Shown here: piece after piece, positions 1 through 10,700 of the stretch | Layout of the letters: the number at the start of each line of letters is the position of its first letter | Numbering within the stretch: the stretch's first letter is position 1 | NCBI GenBank assembly: GCA_958450365.1 | Contig: CAUEEP010000735.1 | Coordinates: 3,314,001-3,378,000 of the forward strand | Direction: 5' to 3' | Length of the DNA: 64,000 bases | Origin: Mesorhabditis belari | Lineage: Eukaryota; Nematoda; Chromadorea; Rhabditida; Rhabditidae | Notes under the pieces: model-generated | Told to the model about the DNA's origin: nothing | Database searches by the model: none | Seen by the model: the letters and a program-made list of their open reading frames with translations, nothing else | Position numbers and translations under genes: made by a program

Positions 1-509
1 ATATCTTCGACTACGGTAGTTTTGATACTACCGTAACCGACATTGCCAGTTTTGATCCGATTACCCAAATTTTAATTCCATTAACCCTTGTGCCATCCAG
101 ATTGGTCTAATCGAATGGAAAACTGTCTGGTTTATGTAAGGCTCTTTTCTAAAACATACCTATTCCAAAAATCTACCGTAACCGACATCGCCAGTTTCTA
201 TCCGATCGCCCTAATTTTAATGCCGTTATGCCTTGTGCATTCCAGATTGGCCTAATCGAAAGGAAACTGGTGGCCGGATTACAGTAGTTTTCTAAAACAC
301 ACTTGTTCCAGAAAACTACCGTAATCGACACCTCCAGTTTCTACCAGATCGCCCTAATTTTAATGCCATTAAGCCTTGTGTGTTCCAGATTGGCCTAATC
401 GAATGAAAAACTGGCTGGTTGATTGCAGTAGTTTGTCTGAAATAGGTGTCTTTTAGAAAACGGTTTTGCTAAACTGAACCCACTCGTCTGATCTTGTTTG
501 CCAAATGAT
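1..509. repeat. Three-unit array of the 140-145 bp box repeat, copy of 18727-19234
   Basis: Boxes of the form GTGNNNTCCAG begin at about 90, 235 and 378, spaced 145 and 143 bp. The stretch is nearly identical to the intron between exons 6 and 7 of gene C (18727-19234), so the window opens in a segment copied from, or into, gene C. At about 509 it switches to sequence matching 10092 onward, which marks a duplication breakpoint. No exon is visible here. Confidence 0.85.
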
Positions 510-685
510 CAAAATTGGGTATTGAAGAAACGGCTTTGGGCTTCGTAGTTACCGTACTCTAACTGTATCGCCATGCGACACTAATTTTTAGCGTATCTGG
601 AGCTCACAAGAGATAAATAAACAGCTTTCAGACATCTTTTTACTAGTTAATCAAAATTGGATACTTGAACCAGAGATTCTTTCAG

Positions 686-3600
686 GCAGAAGACACCGAA
701 AAACTTGGCGTGCTTCTCGAGATTATTTATGTAAGTATAGCTTGGGAAATGAAAGAGTTTAAGTTAGATTTTAGGTCTGGGAAGATCGGAGGCTTATCTG
801 GGATCCATCAATGTTCAATGGAATCAATAAAATTTATGCAAATTACAAAAATTTATGGATTGTTGAAAACTCGATGTCGGAGACGTAAAGATTTTGAGTT
901 TTTTCATAAACGAGAACGCGTTGTGCGTTCCAGATCGTCGATTTTTAACGTCGAAAATTGACAATTTTTAAGTGTAAATTGGGTTTTTCGATGTAAATTG
1001 AGTTTTTCGATGTGAATTCCCAATTTTAAATGCAAATTTCCAATTTTAAATGCAATTTTTAAATTCAAATTGCGATTTTTAAATGTAAATTGCGATTTTA
1101 AATGGAAATTACGATTTTTAAATGCAAATTGCGATTTTTAAATGCAAATTGCTCGATTTTAAATGCAAATTGCGATTTTTAATGGCAAATTGCGATTTTT
1201 AAATTCAAATTGCGATTTTTAAATGTAAATTGCGATTTTTAAATGCAAATTTCCAATTTTAAATGCAAATTGCGATTTTTAAATGCAAATTGCTCGATTT
1301 TAAATGCAAATTGCGATTTTTAAATGCAAATTTCCAATTTTAAATGCAAATTTCCAATTTTAAATGCAAATTCCGATTTTTAAATGGAAATTGCTCGATT
1401 TTAAATGCAAATTCCGATTTTTAAATGCAAATTTTCAATTTTAAATGCAAATTTCCAATTTTAAATGCAAATTCCCAATTTTAAATGCAAATTGCGATTT
1501 TTAAGTGGAAATCGTCGACTTTTAAATGCAAAATTAACTATTTTTAAGTGTAAATTCCGTTTTCAATGTAAATTGCCAATTTTTTGAAGACAAATTCGCT
1601 TTTTAGATGCAAATTTGCTTTTTGGTGAATCCAAATTTTAAATTAACTCGATTTTAAATGCAAATCGCGAACCTTTAAATGTAAATGTCTCTTTCGATGT
1701 AAATTCGCAACTTTTAAATGCAAATTTCGTTTTTCAAATTCAAATTGCTCAAATTTGAGTTTTTTTCATAAACGAGAACGCGTTGTGCGTTCCAGATCGT
1801 CGATTTTTAATTTCAAATTTCGAATTTCAGCGCGATGATTGTCGATTTCGTGGCCGATCACCGAAAACCGGTGAAAGTCTTCGCGAATGGGACCGTTTCG
1901 TTTTTGCATAAATTTTATGCGGAAATCATTTGCAAACTAGAGGTAAAAGCCGGGTTTTTCAGCACTCTACGTGCTCTTTTGCAAACACACCCTTTCCGGC
2001 GTACCTCAGTTCATCTAAGCATCTCCGGTTCAATTCTAAAAAATCTAATGAAAGCTACAGTAAGCTAAACTTATCCATTAGATAATGTGCGCTCCAAAAT
2101 GAAAATTTTGTTTCACATGTATAGCAAAATTCATGAAAGTCGATGAGTTTTCTAGGTGAACTCGTTTCGTCAAAGGAATCACTTCCAATTTTGAAGCTAG
2201 CCTCTTAAATGAATTCTTTTTCTACAAACTGGATGTCATACTGTAGTTTGATAAAAGAAAAGACGTTGTTTGCAGTACATTTACTATATACGATTTTTAC
2301 TATACTGTGTAGACTGAATATCTTAAATTTTGAGTAGAGTAACTGAAAAGTTGTTTATTAGACAGTGTGACCTCCAGCTTTAGCTTTCCAAAAGTATAAA
2401 GCAGTAAAATCCATCAGAAACAGTTTAAAAGGCTATGGTAAAGATCAAAGCCAAATATATCCCTTTCCTACTCAAAAATTCTCCATTAGATAGTGTGACT
2501 TCCAGCTCGGTCATTTCCCATTCGACAGTCAGGATTGTCCGATCATTTTAACGGCAATGTCTTACGATTACGATGAGGTGACGATGACGGTCGATGTGAC
2601 GCCAATCGAGTTGAAATACGCTGTATGAATTTATTTATCAAATAATCGATGAGAAAATCAGAGCTCGGGTCAATGGGATGTTCAAAAGATTGATGGATCC
2701 GTGGATTACTATAACTATTCGAGTACAAGGTTTGATATTAAAGGAACTGTAAGGTCCGAGGGCTGTAAGGGCCGGAATCGAACTCGAACCCCGAAGCTTT
2801 GGCTCGTTACTCAACATTGTTAGCCATTCAGCCAAAAAGGTCAAAAGAAAACGCACGAAATGGCGGGTTTTTAAATGAAAATTGCCAATTTTTAAAGAAA
2901 AATCGCGTTTTTAAATGCAAATTGTCAATTGTTAAATGTAAATTGCATTTTTCAATGTAAATTACCAATTTTTAAATGCAAATTGCCAATTCTTGGAGAC
3001 AAATTCGGGTTTTTAAAGGGAAATCGCGAACTTTTAAATGTAAATTGAGCTTTCAAAGTAAATGGACGTCGATTTTAAATTTTCTTCAAAGAAATCACTT
3101 CCAATTTTGAGGCTAGCGACTTTACGAGTACGTTTTGGAGGGCAAAATTGGTTTTAAGATGACATTTCTAGCTTCGAACAGTCGACTTTCCATATCTACA
3201 TGAAGCGGCAACCATTATTCTACATCCATGTCATCGTCGTCCCATCTTTAATCATCACCGTACTCTCGGTTGGCGGCATTTTCTGGACCTCAGGTCAGGA
3301 GTATCACAATTCGAAGTTGGACAAGGTCAGTTATTTGGAAGGATTACGGTAGATAGGCTAGAGAATCATTGGATTACGGTAGATCCGTCTGATAGCTACG
3401 GTTACGGTAGATCCAGAAGATAGCTAGGGTTACGGTAGATCCATTCAATACACACTTTAGTTGGGCATCGGTTTAACCTCGTTGATGTCGATGACGGTCT
3501 TGCTCGGCATCGTCGCCTCAGAGATCCCGAAAACGAACAGCTTTCCAATATTGGGTAAGCGCAAACACAAGAATGTTGGCTCAAACCTCAATCTAATGAA

Positions 3601-5802
3601 AGCTACGGTAAGCTAAACTTATGCATTAGATACTGTGCGCTCCAATATGAAAATTTTGTTTGACATGTATAGCCAAATTGATCAAACTCGATGAGTTCTC
3701 TAGGTGAACTCGTTTCGTCAAAGAAATCACTTCCAATTTTGAAGCTAGTCTCTTAAATGAATTCTTTTTTCTACAAACTGGATGTCATGCTGTAGTTTGA
3801 TAAAAGAAAAGACGTTGTTTACAGTACTTTTACTATTTACGGTTTTTACTATACAGACTATGTAGACTGAATATCCTAAATTTTGAGTAGAGTAGATAAA
3901 AAAATTGTTTATTAGATAGTGTGACTTCCAGTTCGGTCATTTCCCATTCGACAGTCAGGATTGTCTCAAAAAAAACTGATTATCTTGCATCCTACCGTAC
4001 CCCGAATCGAGTTCAAGACCTTAAACTGTCAATTTTATCATAAAAATGCAAATTTTGTTATATTTTTCGTCGATCTGGAGCGCACGGCATCCAATTAACG
4101 GATTACTGTACCCTCATAGGTACTGTTTTCTAAGGCGTGCTCCTTGGTGGATAAACTACCGTACCCCGAATCGAGTTCAAGGCTTTAAACTGTTAATCTT
4201 AAGATAAAAATGCAACTATTTTCATATTTTTGCCGATCTGGAGCGCACGGCATTCAATCAACGGATTACTGTACCCTCATAGGTACTGTTTTCTAAAGCT
4301 CCTTGGTGGATAAACTACCGTACCCCGAATCGAGTTCAAGGCTTTAAACTGTCAATTTTATCATAAAAATGCAAATTTTTTAATATTTTTCGTTGATCTG
4401 GAGAGCACACTAGAATTCTAAAATATAAAACAAAAGAAACTGATCATTTTACATCCTACCGTACCCCGAATCGAGTTCAAGGCCTTAAACTGTCAATTTT
4501 ATAAAATATTATAAAATTCTAAAAATGGCGAAGAAGCGAAGAAAATTCGCCGCCTCCAAAAATGCAAAAAATACACACACACTTTCACAGGAATTATAGA
4601 CCAGGAGGCAGGGGGTACTTCTTGCCTATCCCTGCTGCTGTCAATGAGTCAGGGGGGATAGTAATTTTCCCCCCTACGCCTCCCCTGTGCCACGGTGGAA
4701 GCCGGGGGGTCACTCGGCTAGGGTTTACCCCGGGAGCCGCGCCTTACCATGGTGTATCCTTCCAACCGACGCAAGCACGCCGCACCATGGGATTTTACCG
4801 AGTCTTTTTCTGACTCAGGCCGGGACTCAGCCCTGCCATGATGCTGAACAAGAATTTGTGCTTTATATCGCCCCCATAGCACGTCGGCTGCCAGAAAGGG
4901 GTCGAGTAGGAGGACCGGCTGAGAACCCACACCCGGCTGAGAACCCACACCCAATACAATTTTAAAATATATAAAAATCAGACCTCGCTGACACGTCAAA
5001 TTTGGGCTAAAAGGCAAAAACTTCGCAACTTAACACTTTTCCGAAAAAAGTTCCAGATTGAAAATTTGCATTTGCAAAATTTGCAAAAAAAAGACAACAA
5101 ATGATGATTTTCGAAAAGATTTTAAAGCCAACCCTTTTCAACTGTGTAGATCTGCGTAGATCTCGTAGATAAACTACCGTACCCCGAATCGAGTACAAGG
5201 CCTTAAACTGTCAATTTTATTATAAAAATGCAAATTTTGCTATATTTTTCGTTGATCTGGAGAGCACACTAGAATTCTAAAATGTAAAACACTGATGATC
5301 TTGCAGATAAAAATATCGAGCTTTGTCCCACGATGCACTGAGTGGTACGGTAGCTTGAAGCGTGCTTTAAGAAGCTTTAAACCACCTCAAACATTGTTTA
5401 TTAGATAGTGTGACTTCCAGCTTTAGCTTTCCAAAAGTATAAAGCTGTAAAATCTATCAGAAACAGTTTAAAAGGCTACGGTAAAGATCAAACCAAAATC
5501 TCTTCCCTTTCCTAGGCACTTACATGGTTGTTTCCCTCTTCGACATCGGATTGGCTTGTGTTGTTTTAATGCTAATGCCTGCTTCGAAAGAAATCACCGA
5601 CAAAAAGGAAAAGATTCGATTTAGAGAGTGAGTGAAAGAGAAATTTTTGATTTCAGACAAATCTTATATGCAAATTTCTAGTAAAATGCAAATTTTTAGT
5701 AAAATTCGCGCTTTTATTTTCAATCGCACTTTTGCTCTTCATCTCCTCTTCCAAACGGTCAACTTTTTGAATTTTGGCGTTTTCATGTCGTTTTGGAAAT
5801 AA
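686..5802 (+). CDS. Cys-loop ligand-gated ion channel A1 (5' end outside window)
   Basis: Nine exons with consistent phases: 686-730, 775-884, 1831-1942, 2506-2622, 2662-2753, 3172-3325, 3461-3554, 5516-5627, 5700-5802 (939 nt, 313 codons including stop). They encode ligand-binding strands (WDPSMFNGINKIY, NGTVSFLHKFYAEIICKLE), a Cys-loop of the form C-X13-C ending LGHFPFDSQDC, then M1 (RQPLFYIHVIVVPSLI), M2 (GLTSLMSMTVLLGIV), M3 (YMVVSLFDIGLACVVLMLM) and M4 (LLFQTVNFLNFGVFMSFW). The M3-M4 loop is only about 25 residues, as in several divergent nematode LGICs. An acidic residue followed by Lys before M2 (LDK) suggests cation selectivity (inference). Signal peptide and first exons are not in the window, so A1 could be intact or 5'-truncated. 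The ligand is unknown. AATAAA overlaps the stop codon. Confidence 0.85.
985..1750. repeat. AT-rich tandem array, about 20 bp unit, in the A1 intron
   Basis: More than 30 degenerate copies of a unit like GCGATTTTTAAATGCAAATT fill the intron between exons 775-884 and 1831-1942. A-runs and T-runs alternate at about 10 bp, or one helical turn. The copy in A2 (10550-11290) differs in unit number and order, so the array is changing by slippage or unequal exchange. Confidence 0.85.
2060..2510. repeat. Box-repeat units leading into the Cys-loop exon
   Basis: Three boxes (about 2089 with a variant CCAAAA core, 2365 and 2494) belong to the family with flanks like AAACTTATCCATTAGATA before the box and ATGAAAACTTTGTT after it. 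The last one, TGTGACTTCCAG at about 2494-2505, is the actual 3' splice site of exon 2506-2622. Confidence 0.75.
2754..2855 (-). other. tRNA-like sequence (probably tRNA-derived, degenerate)
   Basis: On the minus strand there is an A-box-like TGGCTGAATGGCTAA and a B-box-like GAGTTCGATTCC, correctly ordered and spaced. The T stem and acceptor stem do not pair well when folded by hand, so this is a tRNA pseudogene or SINE head, not a functional tRNA. It begins directly after the donor of exon 2662-2753. Its copy in A2 is at 12283-12384. Confidence 0.4.
2870..3110. repeat. Second AT-rich degenerate array in A1
   Basis: A run of TTTTTAAATGCAAATTG-like units, related to the array at 985-1750, lies between the tRNA-like sequence and the M1 exon. 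Nothing coding is visible. Confidence 0.6.
3585..4520. repeat. M2-M3 intron of A1: box repeats and a duplicated exon head
   Basis: Boxes occur at about 3644 (variant), 3920, 4072, 4240 and 4397, the last three in reverse orientation (CTGGAGNNCAC). At about 3930-3965 the acceptor and the first ~35 bases of the Cys-loop exon are repeated out of context. Units starting TACCGTACCCCGAATCGAG recur from 3998. Part of this stretch is present inverted at 7020-7400. Confidence 0.75.
4520..4960 (+). mobile_element. GC-rich repeat of unknown class, copy 1 (insertion in A1 intron)
   Basis: This GC-rich block of about 430 bp stands out from its AT-rich surroundings. A copy in the opposite orientation lies at 6575-7010. 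The corresponding place in A2 (about 13875) lacks it, so it inserted after, or was lost from, one duplicate. One end carries GAAGAAGCGAAG repeats and the other a repeated CACACCCGGCTGAGAACC. Short open frames on both strands show no recognisable domain. I could not define terminal repeats or a target duplication. Confidence 0.6.
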
Positions 5803-6500
5803 ACATTCATTGTTCTTTCAAATTTGTCTTGCTGTGGCCCGCCCAGCCCACCACAAGAGTACAAGCCTCCAGATCACTCCTAGCAACATTAAAGACAATT
5901 ATTTCTAGATTTTCTTTAAATCTGGAGCACACAACACAATTTCATAGCTTAACATGCCTTAAAAGACTTATAGAAGACCATTTCCATCACCTACAGTACC
6001 CCAGAACGACTACAAGGCTCCAGATCACTCCTAGAAACGTAAAAGCCAATTATTTCTAGATTTTCTTTAAATCTGGAGCACACAACCCAATTCCATAGCT
6101 TAAAATGCCTCAAAACTGCTTTCATCGTTAGCTCGTTAACTAGAAGTCCTTTCTAAATCTTTCTTTTGGATGTAGGAGATGTAGAAATGCTTAGAAATTT
6201 CTGTTTTTGTTTGTACGAATGTAAGGGATTTTGAGCAACTATTTCAGAGAAACTACCGTAATTGAAACAGTTTTTCCCGGGTATTTATTGTTTATTGAAT
6301 TGAATTGAAATTTATTGAAAAGCTTATAGGCTTTGCACTCTTGTCGGGGTACTGTAGGTTTTAGCAGAATACTTTTCTAGACACGGTCACTCGGGAATTG
6401 AATGCTGTGACTTCCAGATTAATGGATGATTTGAAAATCTTCTATTTTTATAATAAAATCAAGGCTTAAAGGCTTTGTACTCTTATCGGGGTACTGTAAG
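5803..6500. repeat. A1 3' flank: box repeats and a gene C fragment
   Basis: Two units containing AATCTGGAGCACACAAC (about 5928 and 6075) follow the stop codon; the same family is amplified to five units downstream of A2. At 6215-6290 there is a fragment matching the donor region of gene C exon 6 (18595-18660). A further box is at about 6406. No gene is visible. Confidence 0.7.
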
Positions 6501-6574
6501 TTTTTGCCGGAATTTTATAGTTTTCTAAAAGCTAGCCTCTTAAATGAATTCTTTTTCTACAAACTGGGTTGTTG

Positions 6575-7010
6575 TATTCCCCTGGGTGTGGGTTCTCAGC
6601 CGGTCCTCCTACTCGACCCCTTTCTGGCAGCCGACGTGCTATGGGGGCGATATAAAGCACAAATTCTTGTTCAGCATCATGGCAGGGCTGAGTCCCGGCC
6701 TGAGTCAGAAAAAGACTCGGTAAAATCCCATGGTGCGGCGTGCTTGCGTCGGTTGGAAGGATACACCATGGTAAGGCGCGGCTCCCGGGGTAAACCCTAG
6801 CCGAGTGACCCCGGCTTCCACCGTGGCACGGGGAGGCGTAGGGGGAAAATTACTATCCCCCCTGACTCATTGACAGCAGCAGGGATAGGCAAGAAGTACC
6901 CCCTGCCTCCTGGTCTATAATTCCTGTGAAAGTGTGTGTGTATTTTTTGCATTTTTGGCGGCGGCGAATTTTCTTCGCTTCTTCGCTTCGCTTCTTCGCT
7001 TCGCAATTTT
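6575..7010 (-). mobile_element. GC-rich repeat of unknown class, copy 2 (inverted)
   Basis: This is the reverse complement of 4520-4960 with few differences. Read in its own sense it contains GATATAAAGC followed about 25 bases later by a short open frame with an early stop. It lies between A1 and A2 together with an inverted copy of A1 intron sequence (7020-7400). The stretch 4000-7400 can therefore fold as one large hairpin. Confidence 0.6.
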
Positions 7011-7019
7011 TAGAATTTT

Positions 7020-7660
7020 ATAATAAAATTGACAGTTTAAAGCCTTGAACTCGATTCGGGGTACGGTACGCAAAATCATCAGTTTTCTTTAGTTTTTCAT
7101 TTTAGAACTCTATTGTGTTCTCCAGATCGACGAAAAATAAGAAAATAGTTGTATTTTTATCTTAAGATAGTTTAAAGCCCTGAACTCGATTCGGGGTACG
7201 GTAGTTTATCCACCGAGGAGCACATTTTAGAAAACAGTACCTATGAGGGCACAGTAATCCGTTAATTGGATGCCGTGCGCTCCAGATCGACGAAAAATAT
7301 GAAAATAGTTGCATTTTTATCTTAAGGTTAACAGTTTAAAGCCTTGTACTCAATTCAGGGTACGGTAGTTTCTCCACCAAGGAGCACGCTTTAGAAAACG
7401 GTTTTCAGGGAACAGTTCTGAGGTGTAGAAATGCTTAGAGATTTCTGTTTTTGCTTTTTGCTCATTTATTTTTCTATTTTCGTTTAAACATCGAAAATTA
7501 GAGCGAAAAAAAACCAGGAAATGGGGAAAAAAGGCAAAAAAAGGCAAAAAAAAAAGAAATAAAAGAAAAAAAGAAACCCAATCCTCGGCCAAAATTCTTG
7601 AACTTTAAAACGAGAATAATTTCGCGAAAGGGAAAACCGCCTACGCTAAAAATTGAATAA
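7020..7660. repeat. Inverted copy of A1 intron sequence, then A2 5' flank
   Basis: 7020-7400 is the reverse complement of the TACCGTACCCCGAATCGAG units at about 4000-4440, with boxes at about 7105 and 7273. From 7400 the sequence matches 16240-16495 upstream of gene C. This marks the start of the segment shared by the 5' ends of A2 and C. Confidence 0.75.
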
Positions 7661-7782
7661 TTTTTTTTAGATGTCTAAAAGCTGTTTATTTCTCTCTTGT
7701 GAGCTCCAGATACGCTAGAAATTTTCATCAAAAAGCGATAGAGTTAGAATACGGGAACTACGAGGCCCAAAGCCGTTGCTTC

Positions 7783-10700
7783 ATGCTGCTTCTTTTTATT
7801 TTATTTCTATCGTACTCTCTGGCTCAAGATTTACCGTTAAACGTCGCGAATATTACAGGTTTTTTAAGGCGTTTTTTAGGCGCTTTTTAGGCGTCTTTTG
7901 GCGCTTTTTAGGCGCTTTTTAAGGCGTCTTTTAGGCGCTTTTTAGGCGCTTTTAAGGCGTTACTTTAAGCACTTTAAAGCACTTTAAAATTTTCCTCCAG
8001 ACGATTACAAAAGCTATGTGTGGAATTCGCAAAAATTATACGATTTCCTCTTCACCAACTACAGCCGCCAACTGTCGCCGATTAAAACGACGAGTGCCCG
8101 GCCGGAAAATCGTGGGTTTACGTGTGGTGACATCCAGATTGAGGAAAAATTTTGGAATATCTCATTTTTGAAAAGCTAAAGACGATTTTAAGCCTTGTAC
8201 TCTTTCGGGGTACGGTATTTCTTCAATCCTAGTGCACCATTTAGCAAACAACCGGGAAATGTGTAGTGACATCCAGATTGATGAAAAATTTGAAAATATT
8301 TCATTTTGACAATGCTGGGGAAGATTTAGAGACCTGTACTCTTTCGGGGGTACGGTAGTTCGGCACCTTTTAGCAAACAACCAGGAAATGTGTAGTGACA
8401 TCCAGATCGATGAAAAATTTAAAAATATTTCATTTTTGAAAAGCTAGAGACGATTTTAAGCCTTGTACTCTTTCGGGGTACGGTATTTCTTCAATCCTAG
8501 TGCACCATTTAGCAAACAACCAGGAAATGTGTAGTGACATCCAGATTGATGAAAAATTTGAAAATATTTCAAGCTAGAGACGATTTTAAGCCTTGTACTC
8601 TTTCGGTGGTACGGTAGTTCGGCACCTCTTAGCAAACAACCAGGAAATGTGTAGTGACATCCAGATTGACGAAAAATTTCCAAATGAAAGTTTAGTGTCT
8701 TTGGACGAGCGGTTTAACGTCAACATTGAGCTCTACTTCGTGAAATTGATTGATGTGGTTGGTGAAAGGTTTTGGTTGAAATGAGATTATTCAGGTTGAA
8801 GAGCTCGAGAAGTTCAACACCCTGTCCGAGATAAAAATGGTAAGTGGCCTTATAAAAATGGCCTTATAAAAGCATACTGAATTCTTCATTTTTCTAAAGA
8901 TTTGCTTAAAATGAAGAATCGAGTGCACTAGAAAGGGTGAGTTTCCATTAGCACAAAGTACACCTGAAACTTGTTCATTGCATAGTGTGACTTCCAGATT
9001 GCAAACTTTGTTAGATAAGTATAGTAAAAATAGTCATAGTAGCGGCGTTTTCTTAGAGAACTCTTTCGTGCACTAGAGAGGGTGTGTTTCCATTAGCACA
9101 AAGTACACCTGAAACTTGTTCATTGCATAGTGTGACTTCCAGAATACAAACTTTGTTAAATAAGTATGGTAAAAGTGGCCATTCTAGCGATGATTTCTTA
9201 GAGAACTCCTTCGTGCACTAAAAAGGATGAGTTTCCATCAGCACAAAGTGCCCCTAAAACTTATCCATTTTATAGTGTGACTTCCAGATTGCAAACTTTG
9301 TTCGATTTTAGAGAAATTTTAGAGAATTTAAGCAACGTTCGTCGCTTTAATGTCGATATTCGATTAAATTTCGCAAAAGTTATTGCAATTGTGAGTGTTT
9401 TTTCGTTTTCTGTAATCAAGAAAGCATCTAAACAGCATCTAAACAGCAGCGAAATGGCTTGAGATTGATTTCGCTTGAAAATTTGAACACTGACTCACTT
9501 AGTGGTGAAGTATGAACGCTTTTTAAGAAGCGGCTTAATGAAGGAACGATCTCGTGCATTGTAGTTACCGTATTCTAACTCTATCTCTTTTTGATGCTAA
9601 TTTTTAGCGTATCTGGAGCTCACAAGAGATAAATAAACAGCTTTCAGACATCTTTTTACTAGTTAATCAAAATTGGGTATCGAAGAAACGGCTTTGGGCC
9701 TCGTAGTTACCGTATTCCAACTCTATCGCATTGTGATACTAATTTTTAGCGTATCTGGAACTCACAACAGATCAATAAACAGCTTTCAGACATCTTTTAC
9801 TAGTTAATCAAAATTGGGCATCGAAGAAACGGCTTTGGGCCTCGTAGTTACCGTATTCTAACTCTATCTCTTTTTGATGCTAATTTTTATCTGAGCTGGA
9901 ATGCACACAAGATAAACAAGCAGCTTTCAGACAGCTTTTTACTAGTTAATCAAAATTGGGTATTGAAGCAACGCCTTTGGGCCTCGTAATTACCGTATTC
10001 TAACTCTATCGCCTTGCGACACTAATTTTTAGCGCATCTGGAGCTCACAAGAGGTCATTAAGCAATTTTAGACAGCTTTTTACTAGTTAATCAAAATTGG
10101 GTATTGAAGAAACGGCTTTGGGCTTCGTAGTTACCGTACTCTAACTGTATCGCCATGCGACACTCATTTTTAGCGTATCTGGAGCTCACAAGAGATAAAT
10201 AAACAGCTTTCAGACATCTTTTTACTAGTTAATCAAAATTGGATACTTGAACCCGAGATTCTTTCAGGCAGAAGACACCGAAAAACTTGGCGTGCTTCTC
10301 GAGATTATTTATGTAAGTATAGCTTGGGAAATGAAAGAGTTTAAGTTAGATTTTAGGTCTGGGAAGATCGGAGGCTTATCTGGGATCCATCAATGTTCAA
10401 TGGAATCAATAAATTTTATGCAAATTACAAAAATTTATGGATTGTTGAAAACTCGATGTCGGAGACGTAAAGATTTTGAGTTTTTTCATAAACGAGAACG
10501 CGTTGTGCGTTCCAGATCGTCGATTTTTAACGTCGAAAATTGACAATTTTTAAGTGTAAATTGGGTTTTTCGATGTAAATTGAGTTTTTCGATGTGAATT
10601 CCCAATTTTAAATGCAAATTGCGATTTTTAAATGTAAATTGCGATTTTTAAATGGAAATTGCGATTTTTAAATGCAAATTGCGATTTTTAATGGCAAATT

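Larger units (their letters stand above)
509..6170. repeat. Segmental duplication, copy 1 (carries LGIC A1)
   Basis: This block is near-identical to 10092-15385, including exons, introns and minisatellites; offsets stay near 9.5 kb. Copy 1 carries a GC-rich insertion (about 4520-4960) that copy 2 lacks. Copy 2 has more units in the downstream tandem array. The closeness means a recent duplication or an assembly artefact from uncollapsed haplotypes. Confidence 0.85.

Noticed and set aside
665..961. 98-codon open frame starting MNQRFF (and its copy at 10247)
   Set aside because: Runs across two true exons and the intron between them in a mixed frame; the exon reading with WDPSMF in phase is better supported.
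4562..5017. Open frames in the GC-rich element on both strands
   Set aside because: Both copies have them because the element is GC-rich and stop-poor; no motif of reverse transcriptase, transposase or other enzyme was recognised.
7858..7985. Telomere or internal telomere array
   Set aside because: TTAGGC words are not adjacent; the true unit is an 11-mer with a T-run.
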